A stretch of 59,527 nucleotides of DNA from DATFMP01 sp035266845. Its GTDB lineage: Bacteria; SAR324; JACQKK01. Of this stretch, positions 1 to 7,256 are shown piece by piece. Positions within the stretch are counted from its first letter, which is position 1. Each line of letters opens with the position of its first letter. The notes beneath the pieces were generated by a model that saw nothing but the letters and a program-made list of their open reading frames with translations, had not been told where the DNA came from and made no database searches. The stretch is from positions 1 to 59,527 of the forward strand of contig DATFMP010000058.1 in NCBI GenBank assembly GCA_035266845.1, read 5' to 3'. Both the position numbers and the translations under genes were made by a program.

Positions 1-289
1 GCCCAACTCAAAGCTTGCCGACTTCTCTTGTCAAAGATCCAGCGCCTCCGTCGCCCCATCGCGCGTCTCAAATCCATCACTCGCGCGCCCGGGCCGGGCC
101 ACTTCCCTTGCCTACCTCAACTGCTTCCGTCTGCCCTGCAGGCAACTGCGCGTTGCTCGTAGGGTAGACCAATACTTTTAGCCGCTCGGCCTGCAGTCGT
201 CAAGAGGGAAATGTGGGGTAGGAACGAGAAATTTGGGCAAAGCGGGGATGAATGTCCAAATGAGAGGACTCTGCGCCTGATACCTCGAT
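1..289. other. Non-coding left edge downstream of fliM
   Basis: This stretch lies past the fliM stop codon (TAG on the minus strand at 290-292). No reading frame here has recognisable protein content or a convincing ribosome site. It is visibly richer in A and T than the genes around it, particularly at about 165-260, which fits an intergenic region or a promoter for a gene beyond the left edge. I could not identify a terminator with a T-run or a clear promoter. Confidence 0.5.
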
Positions 290-1228
290 CTATTCTGCGG
301 GGGCAGCAGGCCAGCGGAGAGGCTGGAAGCGCGCCGGATCGGCCACGGCGCTGCGCGAGGGCGGCTCGTAGACGCCCTCCACCTTGAAGGCGTAGTGCCC
401 CTCCACCTCGCCCACCGAGGCCCGCAGCACGGCAGTGCCCTCCACCTCCACCACGGCTCGGCTGCCCGGCTCCACCCGCAGCGGCACCACCGCACCCACG
501 GCCAGCTGTTCGGCCGCATCGGCCACGCTGACCTGCCCCACGCGCACTTGCACGCCGTAGTTCAGCCAGTGCAGCACGGTGGCCTCGCTTGGCTGCTCCG
601 GTTCCTGGCCCTCGCTCAGCACGGGCGGAATCACCGTGCTTTCCCGCAGACGCGGCAATAGGGCCTCCAGCATGGGACGCGGCAGGCACCATGTGAGGCG
701 CGATGAGATGTTGTGCCCGGCCAGGTGGATCTGCGCCACCAGGCAGTTCTCGTACGGATTGAGGATGCGCGCGCGAAACGGGTACGTCGTGATCTTGCGC
801 AGGTGAGGGCTCACCGGCTCCACGTCCTGCCAACACTGTGCGAAGTCCGCCAGCAGGGCCTGCACCACGCCCTGCAGACGCGCCTGATTGGCTGGCGTCA
901 GCTTCACCTCGCCCGCCTCGTCGGCCGGCCCTGATGCACGCCGCAGGCAGAAGGCCGAAAAGCGGTTGTCCGCCACGAACAGGCCCATCCCCGGCAGAGG
1001 TTCCATCGTGACGAAATAGATGGGCCGCGGCCGCCTCAGTGTCGCGTAGAACGTGGAGAATTTCATCTCCTCGAAGACCGACGCCCCCGCGTACACCTCC
1101 ACCCCCGCCTGCTCGAACAGCGTCTCCTCGATGCGCCGCGCCCAACGATAGAGAATCGTATCCAGCACCGGATAGCGCCCAAACCGCAGGCGCTCGGCAT
1201 TGATGTACTCGTAGGGAGCGATATGCAC
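290..1228 (-). CDS. fliM: Flagellar motor switch protein FliM, lacking the N-terminal CheY-docking peptide
   Basis: FliM forms the middle layer of the cytoplasmic C-ring, linking FliG to FliN and receiving CheY-P to set rotation direction. The 312-aa product has the FliM middle domain (about residues 5-200) and a C-terminal SpoA domain (about 215-290; core around VLHWLNYGVQVRVGQ). I prefer the GTG at 1226-1228, which has AGAGG six bases upstream; a TTG two codons earlier is the only other start. Neither gives the usual LSQxEIDALL peptide that binds CheY-P, because the protein begins directly in the middle domain. It lies 29 bases downstream of fliN, an order reversed from the common fliM-fliN. 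A divergent FliM paralogue is possible, with a full FliM elsewhere. Confidence 0.85.
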   Translation of the reverse strand: MHIAPYEYINAERLRFGRYPVLDTILYRWARRIEETLFEQAGVEVYAGASVFEEMKFSTFYATLRRPRPIYFVTMEPLPGMGLFVADNRFSAFCLRRASGPADEAGEVKLTPANQARLQGVVQALLADFAQCWQDVEPVSPHLRKITTYPFRARILNPYENCLVAQIHLAGHNISSRLTWCLPRPMLEALLPRLRESTVIPPVLSEGQEPEQPSEATVLHWLNYGVQVRVGQVSVADAAEQLAVGAVVPLRVEPGSRAVVEVEGTAVLRASVGEVEGHYAFKVEGVYEPPSRSAVADPARFQPLRWPAAPAE

Positions 1229-1257
1229 GGCCAACCTCTGGCGTTCGAAATGAGCGC

Positions 1258-3033
1258 CTACTTGCGCAACGAAAGGATGCGCACCCCCAGGTTGCGCCCG
1301 TTGATCAGCACGATCTCACCCTGGGCAATCGTGCGCCCCTCCAGCACCAATTCCACTGGGTCGCCCACCGTCTGGCTAAGCTGCACGACGCTGCCATAGG
1401 CCAGTCGCATCAGGTCGCGCCCGTTCAGCGTCACGGAGCCCATCTCCACGTTTACCTTGCGCGGGATGGAGAGTAGCACGTCGCTGGGTATCGCCCCAGC
1501 CACGGCCAGCGCACCGCCGTCCTCCTCCACGTCCGGCGGAAGCTCCATCGGCTCGCCCACGCGTCGCGGCGCCTTCCCTCCCGAGGAGACACCGCGGTCC
1601 AGGTCGTCGAGGTTCAGCTCGACCACCCCCTCCTCGCCCAGGTGCACGTCCGGCGCGGCCTCGAAGTCGTCCTCCCAGCGTGACGCACCCAGCGCGGTGG
1701 CGGTCAGGCCGCCAGCCACCTCACTCTCCCGGAACGGATCGGGCATGCCCAGGTCCGGCGGCTCCATCTCGCGCATCCCCACCAGTTCGCCTTCATCCAC
1801 CTCTACGTCACCCTCGAACGGCCCCAGCGCATCAGCTTCCTCCGCCGTGACCGCCGTACCCACGTCACCCAGACCGACCTCCTCCAGATTCACCGCATCC
1901 AGATCCACGTCCGGCATGGCCTCGAAGTCGGTGTCGCCCGCGTCCAGGTCCAGGTCCCCCGGCTCAAGTGAGAGCATTTCTCCTTCGGCCTCGTCACCTT
2001 CCAGGCCGATCGTGTCCGCGACACCCGCGTCCGTTTCTTCATCCGCGTCGAACGTGAGATCCACGTCGTCCGGCAATTCCAGGTCGGCTTCGGCGATCTT
2101 CGCCGAGACATCGCTTTCCGCTTCCAGACCGCTCGTATCGCCCACTTCCAGTTCGATCTCGGCCCCCGTTTCGTCGTCAAGGTCGAAGTCCAGGTCGCCA
2201 CCCAGGTCGAGCTCGTCGGCGCCAGCTTCGGCCGCCCCGTCATCCATCTCCAGGTCGCTCACCCCTTCGGTCGTGGCCCCTTCCGCGGCGGCACCGAGGT
2301 CGAGGTCCAGGTCGTCCCCGATTTCGCCACCCAAGTCGAGATCTTCGGCGCTCGCCTGCTCGCCGCCCAGATCCAGGTTCAAGTCGTCACTTAGGCCCAG
2401 GTCGTCCGCATCGCCCTCGTCCCCCAGGTCGAGGTCCAGGTCACCACCCAAATCCAGCTCGTCCGCGCCTCCCCCGCCGGCCGACTCGCTGCCCAAATCC
2501 AGGTCCACGTCACCACCCAAGTCGCCCAAACCCAGGTCATCCGTGTCACCACCGGATGCCGCGCCTGCACCCGTGTCGCCCTCATCCCCCAGGTCGAAAT
2601 CTAAGTCGCCGCTCAGGTCGCCCAGGCCCAGGTCGTCCGTATCGCCACCGGATGCCGTGCCCGAACCAGCATCGCCCTCAGCCCCCAGGTCAAGGTCCAA
2701 GTCACCGCCCAAATCCAGCTCGTCCGCGCCTCCCCCACCGACCGGATCGCCGCCCAAATCCAGGTCCAGGTCACCGCTCAGGCCGCCCAGGCCCAGGTCG
2801 TCCGCATCGCTGCCGGATGCCACCCCCGCGCCGATATCGCCCTCATCCCCCAGGTCGAGGCCAAGGTCACCGCCCAGATCCAGGTCGCCTCCCGCATCCG
2901 GCTCCGCATCCAGGCGCACCTCATTGTCCAGATCGGCGAAGAGCTGGTCGTCATCCAGCGAGAAGTCATCCAGGTTGACGTCCAGATTCAGATCGTCAGA
3001 TTCGGTACCGGATGCCCGGTGTTCCGTCGCCAT
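1258..3033 (-). CDS. fliN: Flagellar motor switch protein FliN with a giant acidic repeat N-terminus
   Basis: The C-terminal 75-80 residues (about 513-591) are a standard FliN SpoA domain, with IPRKVNVEMGSVTL, LMRLAYGSVVQL and GRNLGVRILSL, the part that builds the base of the C-ring. Family members are usually 100-150 aa; this one is 591 aa. Residues 1-500 are extremely Asp/Glu/Gly/Leu-rich and almost free of Lys, Arg and aromatic residues, and residues 45-275 consist of imperfect repeats of GGDLDLDLG-type blocks. Near the start, LDDDQLFADL (26-35) resembles the CheY-docking LSQDEIDALL peptide missing from the neighbouring FliM. The start ATG has GGAG six bases upstream. The same frame is open throughout and the SpoA domain is intact, so this is not a fusion artefact of a frameshift. 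Confidence 0.9.
   Translation of the reverse strand: MATEHRASGTESDDLNLDVNLDDFSLDDDQLFADLDNEVRLDAEPDAGGDLDLGGDLGLDLGDEGDIGAGVASGSDADDLGLGGLSGDLDLDLGGDPVGGGGADELDLGGDLDLDLGAEGDAGSGTASGGDTDDLGLGDLSGDLDFDLGDEGDTGAGAASGGDTDDLGLGDLGGDVDLDLGSESAGGGGADELDLGGDLDLDLGDEGDADDLGLSDDLNLDLGGEQASAEDLDLGGEIGDDLDLDLGAAAEGATTEGVSDLEMDDGAAEAGADELDLGGDLDFDLDDETGAEIELEVGDTSGLEAESDVSAKIAEADLELPDDVDLTFDADEETDAGVADTIGLEGDEAEGEMLSLEPGDLDLDAGDTDFEAMPDVDLDAVNLEEVGLGDVGTAVTAEEADALGPFEGDVEVDEGELVGMREMEPPDLGMPDPFRESEVAGGLTATALGASRWEDDFEAAPDVHLGEEGVVELNLDDLDRGVSSGGKAPRRVGEPMELPPDVEEDGGALAVAGAIPSDVLLSIPRKVNVEMGSVTLNGRDLMRLAYGSVVQLSQTVGDPVELVLEGRTIAQGEIVLINGRNLGVRILSLRK
2209..2901 (-). repeat. Imperfect in-frame repeats coding the FliN acidic region
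   Basis: The DNA encodes alternating protein blocks: DELDLGGDLDLDLG, then a GDEGD-type block, then an SGGDTDDLGLGDLSGDL-type block. These recur at least three times with small changes (GAGVASG, GSGTASG, GAGAASG). The nucleotide motif CCCAGGTCGAG/CCAGGTC recurs on the plus strand at irregular spacing. Copies differ at silent and replacement positions, so the array is not freshly duplicated. Such arrays tend to change length by slippage. Edges are approximate. Confidence 0.8.
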
Positions 3034-3270
3034 GGGTTACTCCGTGGGTCCGTGGCCGCCCGCGCGGCAGGCAAGGGTCGCTTGACGTTAGACGTTGAAT
3101 TCCGCCTCAAGGGCCAGCCATGGTAAATTCATGCCAAATTCTGCCCCAATCGGCCTACGCAATAAAGTGTTTTCCGTCACTGGAGCCGCCAGCAATCCGC
3201 ATCTGTCCACGCTTCGCGGGTGCTTCCGGCCACTGCACAAGGCCCTTTCGCCAGCACGAGGCATCTGCCC

Positions 3271-3939
3271 ATGACTGATCCCGGCCTGGTCCTCATCGCG
3301 CCGGAACTGGAGGCGCGCGGCATCGAACTGGATGCCCTGCAGCGCGAGCGCCTGGTGCGATACGCGGCGCTGCTGCAACACTGGAACCGGCGCATCAACC
3401 TCGTCGGCACTCAGGACTCCGCCGAGCTCTGGCAGCGGCACGTGCTGGACTGCCTCATGCTGGCGAGCGTGCCTCCGAACCCCGCCCTGCGGCGCTGGCT
3501 GGACGTGGGCTCCGGGGCAGGCCTGCCCGGGATCGTGCTGGCGATCCTGCGCCCCGACGTGGACGTCACGGCGGCCGAAACCGTGGCCAAGAAGGCCACC
3601 TTTCTGCAGGAGGCGGCTCGCCAACTGGACCTCCCAAATTTTCACTGCCTCCGCCAGGACGTGCACCGACTGGCCGGGCGACCCGACTTCGTGCCGTTCG
3701 ATGCCCTGGTGGCCCGCGCCTTCGGGCCGCTTGGCGGCCTGCTGGCGCTGGGCGTGGCGCTGCTGCGTCCCGCCGGTGAGGTATGGGCCATGAAGGGCCG
3801 CCGCTGGGCTGCCGAGGCCGCCCAGATATTGCCGGCGGTGCTGGCCGCCTACGAGCCCACGCCCGGCGTACACCCCTACTGCCTGGAGGACCAACCGGAG
3901 GGCTTCTTGCTGGTCTACCGGCGCCTCACTGCGGCTTGA
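3271..3939 (+). CDS. rsmG: 16S rRNA (guanine527-N7)-methyltransferase RsmG
   Basis: RsmG uses S-adenosylmethionine to methylate N7 of G527 in 16S rRNA. The 222-aa product has the family order: an N-terminal helical segment with HWNRRINLVG, RHVLDCL, then the SAM-binding loop DVGSGAGLPGI and the motif ALVARAFGPL. Length is normal for the family. I chose ATG 3271 because it starts just before the conserved helices; an in-frame GTG at 3220 would add 17 residues with no family similarity. It is the only plus-strand gene between two minus-strand motility operons, and its 3' end overlaps the 3' end of motB by 14 bases. RsmG is often beside chromosome-partition genes, which are not seen here. Confidence 0.93.
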   Translation: MTDPGLVLIAPELEARGIELDALQRERLVRYAALLQHWNRRINLVGTQDSAELWQRHVLDCLMLASVPPNPALRRWLDVGSGAGLPGIVLAILRPDVDVTAAETVAKKATFLQEAARQLDLPNFHCLRQDVHRLAGRPDFVPFDALVARAFGPLGGLLALGVALLRPAGEVWAMKGRRWAAEAAQILPAVLAAYEPTPGVHPYCLEDQPEGFLLVYRRLTAA

Positions 3940-4564
3940 TCACCACGTCGATGCGCCGGTTGAGCGCCCGCTTCTCCGCCGTGTCGTTGCGGAAGCGTGG
4001 CCGGTACTGTCCGTAACCCACCACCTCCATGCGCTTGCCCTTCACACCCTGGCTCTCCAGGAAACGCGCCACCGCGCTGGCCCTCGCGGCAGAAAGCTCC
4101 CAGTTCGAGGGGTAGCGCGGAGTGCGGATGGGTGTGTCGTCTGTATGACCCTCGATAATGATGTCATTGGGCAGCCCGAACAAATAGGCTGAGAACGTGT
4201 GCAACGATTTTTGTGCCTGCGGCGTCAGGTCCGACGACCCCGGAGGAAACAGCGCCGTATCTTTGAATGATACCACCACACCGCGCCGGTCCACCGTGAT
4301 GAACGCCTCCTGGCCCAACTCGCTGGTCTGAATCTGCTGTGCGAGCGACTGCAGGACGGACTCGCGCCCCTCGAAGAAGAACGGCGAGCCCGGCGGCACC
4401 GGCTTGAAGCTCTCCGCCACGGACTTGAACTTGCTCACGTCCGTCTTGCAGAAGGAAAAGAGCATGATGAAGAACACAAGCAGCAGCGTCACCAAATCCC
4501 CGTAAGTGAAGATCCAGAAATCGGTGAACTCTTCGCACTCATGTTCTTCCTCGAAGACAGGCAT
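3926..4564 (-). CDS. motB: Flagellar stator protein MotB/PomB
   Basis: MotB anchors the stator to peptidoglycan and carries the ion-binding aspartate. The 212-aa protein has a short acidic N-terminus and one membrane helix (about 17-38) containing Asp23 in FTYGDLVTLLL. A linker follows, then an OmpA/MotB peptidoglycan-binding domain (about 95-212) with IIEGHTDDTPI, NWELSAARA and NRRIDVVI. All key family elements are present, although the protein is shorter than E. coli MotB (308 aa). Its ATG shares one base with the motA stop (TGATG), so the two are translationally coupled. Its partner's sequence looks PomA-like, so sodium drive is possible, but ion choice cannot be read from sequence. Confidence 0.92.
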   Translation of the reverse strand: MPVFEEEHECEEFTDFWIFTYGDLVTLLLVFFIMLFSFCKTDVSKFKSVAESFKPVPPGSPFFFEGRESVLQSLAQQIQTSELGQEAFITVDRRGVVVSFKDTALFPPGSSDLTPQAQKSLHTFSAYLFGLPNDIIIEGHTDDTPIRTPRYPSNWELSAARASAVARFLESQGVKGKRMEVVGYGQYRPRFRNDTAEKRALNRRIDVVIKPQ

Positions 4565-5379
4565 CAGGCCTCTCCACGAGCAGATTCAAATTTCATTTCC
4601 TCGTACATCTGCTTCATTTCCGGCGGCAGGTAGTTCATCAGGTCCTGCTCGATGAATTCGGGCCGCTCGCCTTTCTCGATGAACAGCACGCCGTCGCGGA
4701 TCATCTCCCGCAGCACCTTGTCCCCGGACTTCTTGGCGGTCAGCTTGTTGGCCCAGGGCGTAAAGCAGACGTTGGCCAGGGTGGAACCATAGAACGTCGT
4801 GATGATGGCCACCGCCATGGCCGGGCCGATCGCGGACGGATCCTGCAGGTTCTGCAGCAGGATGATCAGACCCATCAGGGTCCCCAGCATGCCGTATGCG
4901 GGCGCGAAGGAGGCCGCCGTCTTGAGCATGCCGATGTCCTCATCCTGCCGCTGATCCAGGTAGCGCATCTCCGACTGCAGGATGTCGATGATCAGCTCGC
5001 GGTCCACCCGGTCCACCACCAACCGCAGCCCGTTGCGCAGGTACAGGTTATCGATGCTGGGCAGAGCATCCTCGATGGCCAGGATGTTCTTGCGCGCGAT
5101 CTTGGACACGTCGATGATCAGCGTCAGCGTCTCGATCAACTCCTCCGGCGCTTGCCGGAACGCCCGCATCACGACGCGCCCGATCCGCAGCACCTTGCCC
5201 AGCGGGAACGATGCCAGCACCGAAGCGAACGTGCCCCCGAACACGATCATGATCGAAGGCGGGTCGATGAAGTACGGGACGTTGTTGAAATGGAAGCTGA
5301 AGGTGTTGATGTCGAACGTCATCCCCATGAACATGAGGAGAAACGCCAGGATCAACCCCAGTAGCGTCGCAATATCCAT
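4564..5379 (-). CDS. motA: Flagellar stator protein MotA/PomA
   Basis: MotA is the four-helix stator subunit that converts ion flow through MotA/B into torque on FliG. The 271-aa protein starts MDIATLLGLI, like PomA and the short MotA class, and has hydrophobic segments near 3-20, 30-50, about 150-172 and 180-205. The conserved proline region APAYGMLGTLMGLI, critical for torque generation, is intact. The cytoplasmic loop between helices 2 and 3 carries charged residues such as ERxxxDQRQDED. I chose ATG 5377-5379; an upstream in-frame start would add 51 residues of non-membrane, low-quality sequence. It is first in a motA-motB operon. The N-terminus resembles sodium-driven PomA, but this is only an inference. 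Confidence 0.9.
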   Translation of the reverse strand: MDIATLLGLILAFLLMFMGMTFDINTFSFHFNNVPYFIDPPSIMIVFGGTFASVLASFPLGKVLRIGRVVMRAFRQAPEELIETLTLIIDVSKIARKNILAIEDALPSIDNLYLRNGLRLVVDRVDRELIIDILQSEMRYLDQRQDEDIGMLKTAASFAPAYGMLGTLMGLIILLQNLQDPSAIGPAMAVAIITTFYGSTLANVCFTPWANKLTAKKSGDKVLREMIRDGVLFIEKGERPEFIEQDLMNYLPPEMKQMYEEMKFESARGEA

Positions 5380-5755
5380 ATGCCTTGCCTGACTGGCCGG
5401 ATTCGTACGGGCGAGGGAAGGCGTGCCGGGAACCGTCCATGCCGGCCGTGGAGTTCGCTTCGAACGCGGTCCCTCGCGTTTTCCTGCAGCCTGTACAGCT
5501 TCGCGCAACGGCGCTATTGAGCCTCCAAGCAAAATTCAGGCATTTCTTGCGCAAAGCGCACGGGAGCGGCGCTTTTTTTGGAGACCAGACACAGCGCGGG
5601 GCAGGAAGGGGCCCTGGTGAGGCCCATGCCGACCCGCCCCACCCGGCTCCGTGAGCACGATTACGTCGCACTTGCCGCATCCGCGCTTCAATGGCGGAGC
5701 CGGTCTGCCCCGCATGGGCCGGTAGCATCCCCCCTCAACGGAGCGGAGCCGCCGC
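5380..5755. other. Divergent intergenic region between motA and the disulfide oxidoreductase gene
   Basis: These 376 bases separate two divergently transcribed genes and must hold both start regions. I see no convincing protein-coding content on either strand; the frames that stay open are compositional. I looked for sigma-28 (TAAA-N15-GCCGATAA) and sigma-54 (GG-N10-GC) motor-gene promoters upstream of motA and found no acceptable match. A hairpin with a run of seven T on the plus strand is listed separately. Confidence 0.5.
5555..5579 (+). terminator. Hairpin followed by a seven-T run (possible terminator or attenuator)
   Basis: AGCGC (5555-5559) pairs with GCGCT (5569-5573) across a nine-base loop and runs straight into T at 5573-5579. 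A second small hairpin, TGCGC-AAA-GCGCA, overlaps its left arm, so alternative pairings exist. No plus-strand gene lies upstream to be terminated. It could therefore end a short untranslated RNA, act as an attenuator ahead of the gene at 5756, or be chance. The stem is short. Confidence 0.35.
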
Positions 5756-7201
5756 ATGGAACGCTACAACCTGGTCATCATCGGGGCCGGCTCGGCCGGC
5801 CTCGTCGTCGCGGCCGGTGCGGCCGGCCTGGGCGCCCGCGTAGCTCTGGTAGAGCGCGGCCCCATGGGCGGCGACTGCCTGAACTTCGGCTGCGTGCCCT
5901 CCAAGGCCCTGCTGCGCAGCGCTCGCGCCGCCGTGCAGCCCCGCCGGCCCGGCTTTGGCGTGGCGACTGCCTCGCCCGCTGTGAGCTGGCCGGAGGTGGT
6001 GGCGCGGGTGCAATCCGTAATCGCCACCATTGCACCCCACGATTCCGTGGAGCGCTTCACGGAGCTGGGTGTGGACGTGGTGCAAGGGAGCGGACGCCTG
6101 GTGTCCCCCCACCGAGTGGAGGTACAGCTCAATGCGGGCGGCACCCGAACGCTGGAGGGCAGGGCGCTCGTGCTGGCCACGGGCAGCGGGCCCCTGGTGC
6201 CGCCTGTGCCGGGTCTGGCGGAGGTGGGTTATCTGACCAACGAGACGGTGTTTACGCACCCGGAGCAGCCACGCCGCCTGTGCGTGCTGGGCGGCGGACC
6301 GATTGGGATCGAGCTGAGCCAAGCCTTCGCGCGGCTGGGCTCACAGGTGACCGTGGTGGAGATGCTTCCGCGCATCCTGCCGCGTGAGGATGCGGACGCG
6401 GCCGAAGTGGTGGCGCGGGCCCTCACTGCCGACGGCGTGGCCCTGCGCACGGGCATGCAGGCGGTGCGCGTAGAGCGCGGGGCGGCCGGCAAGCACGTCG
6501 TGTGCCGGCCCAGCGGCCAGTCCGAGGCGCCGGAGGAGGCCATTGAGGTGGACGAGATCCTGGTGGCCGTCGGACGCCGAGCGCCGCTGGAGGGCCTGGG
6601 CCTGGAAGAAGTGGGCGTGGTCACCGATCACGGGCGCATCCGTGTCGACGAGCGCCTGCGTACCTCCGTGCGCTCCATCTTTGCTTGCGGCGATTGCGTG
6701 GGGCCCTACCAGTTCACGCACATGGCCAATCAGCAGGCGCGCGTGGTGATCCAAAACGCGCTGTTGCCGATCAAGACGCGCATAAACTACCGCGTAGTGC
6801 CCTGGGCTACCTTCACCGACCCGGAGGTGGCCCGCGTGGGCCTGAACGAGGACGACGCCCGGACACGGGGCACCCCCGTGCGCACTCTCAAATTCCCCCT
6901 GGCCGAGCTGGACCGCGCCGTGTGCGATGGCGAGACCGAGGGTTTTCTCAAGGTTTTGACCCCCCCTGGGCGCGATGATATTCTTGGCGCGACCCTGGTG
7001 GGGCCCCACGCCGGGGAACTGCTGCACGAGCTGGTGTTGGCCATGCATGCCCGGCTGCGCCTGCGCGATCTGGCGGCCATGGTGCATATCTATCCCACGC
7101 TGGCCGAGGTGTTCCGCCGCGCGGGCGACGAATCCCGCAAGGCTGCATTCACTCCCCGGCTGCAGCGCCTGTTCCGGGCCTACCTGCGCTGGCGGCGCTG
7201 A
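5756..7201 (+). CDS. FAD-dependent pyridine nucleotide-disulfide oxidoreductase (mercuric reductase/lipoamide dehydrogenase-like)
   Basis: This class-I flavoprotein disulfide reductase (481 aa) has an FAD-binding GAGSAG (10-15), a redox-active Cys pair in GGDCLNFGCVPSK (Cys41, Cys46) and a second nucleotide-binding GGGPIGIELSQ near 180. A second FAD motif ends in FACGDCVG, and the C-terminal dimerisation domain holds the HIYPTLAE active-site His/Glu. The 2-oxoacid dehydrogenase subunits that would make it a lipoamide dehydrogenase are not nearby. The tandem cysteines at the C-terminus of true mercuric reductases are absent. It belongs to the MerA-like group common next to membrane or beta-oxidation genes; its substrate is unknown. 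It is followed 55 bases later by an enoyl-CoA hydratase-family gene on the same strand. Confidence 0.85.
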   Translation: MERYNLVIIGAGSAGLVVAAGAAGLGARVALVERGPMGGDCLNFGCVPSKALLRSARAAVQPRRPGFGVATASPAVSWPEVVARVQSVIATIAPHDSVERFTELGVDVVQGSGRLVSPHRVEVQLNAGGTRTLEGRALVLATGSGPLVPPVPGLAEVGYLTNETVFTHPEQPRRLCVLGGGPIGIELSQAFARLGSQVTVVEMLPRILPREDADAAEVVARALTADGVALRTGMQAVRVERGAAGKHVVCRPSGQSEAPEEAIEVDEILVAVGRRAPLEGLGLEEVGVVTDHGRIRVDERLRTSVRSIFACGDCVGPYQFTHMANQQARVVIQNALLPIKTRINYRVVPWATFTDPEVARVGLNEDDARTRGTPVRTLKFPLAELDRAVCDGETEGFLKVLTPPGRDDILGATLVGPHAGELLHELVLAMHARLRLRDLAAMVHIYPTLAEVFRRAGDESRKAAFTPRLQRLFRAYLRWRR

Positions 7202-7256
7202 GACCCGCGGGCGCCCAGCGCACCAACCTTCCACCCTCTGCCCATCGAGCCGCGCC

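Noticed and set aside
1457..3085. Long plus-strand frame (542 codons, Ser/Pro/Arg-rich) opposite fliN.
   Set aside because: It is the mirror of the repetitive fliN coding DNA: amino-acid make-up is a by-product of the GC bias, and no start site or domain supports it.
5380..5755. Sigma-28 or sigma-54 promoter ahead of motA.
   Set aside because: No match to TAAA..GCCGATAA or GG-N10-GC at an acceptable distance.
5756..7201. Mercuric reductase (merA).
   Set aside because: The C-terminal cysteine pair of MerA and any mer operon gene are absent; only the family-level name is supported.
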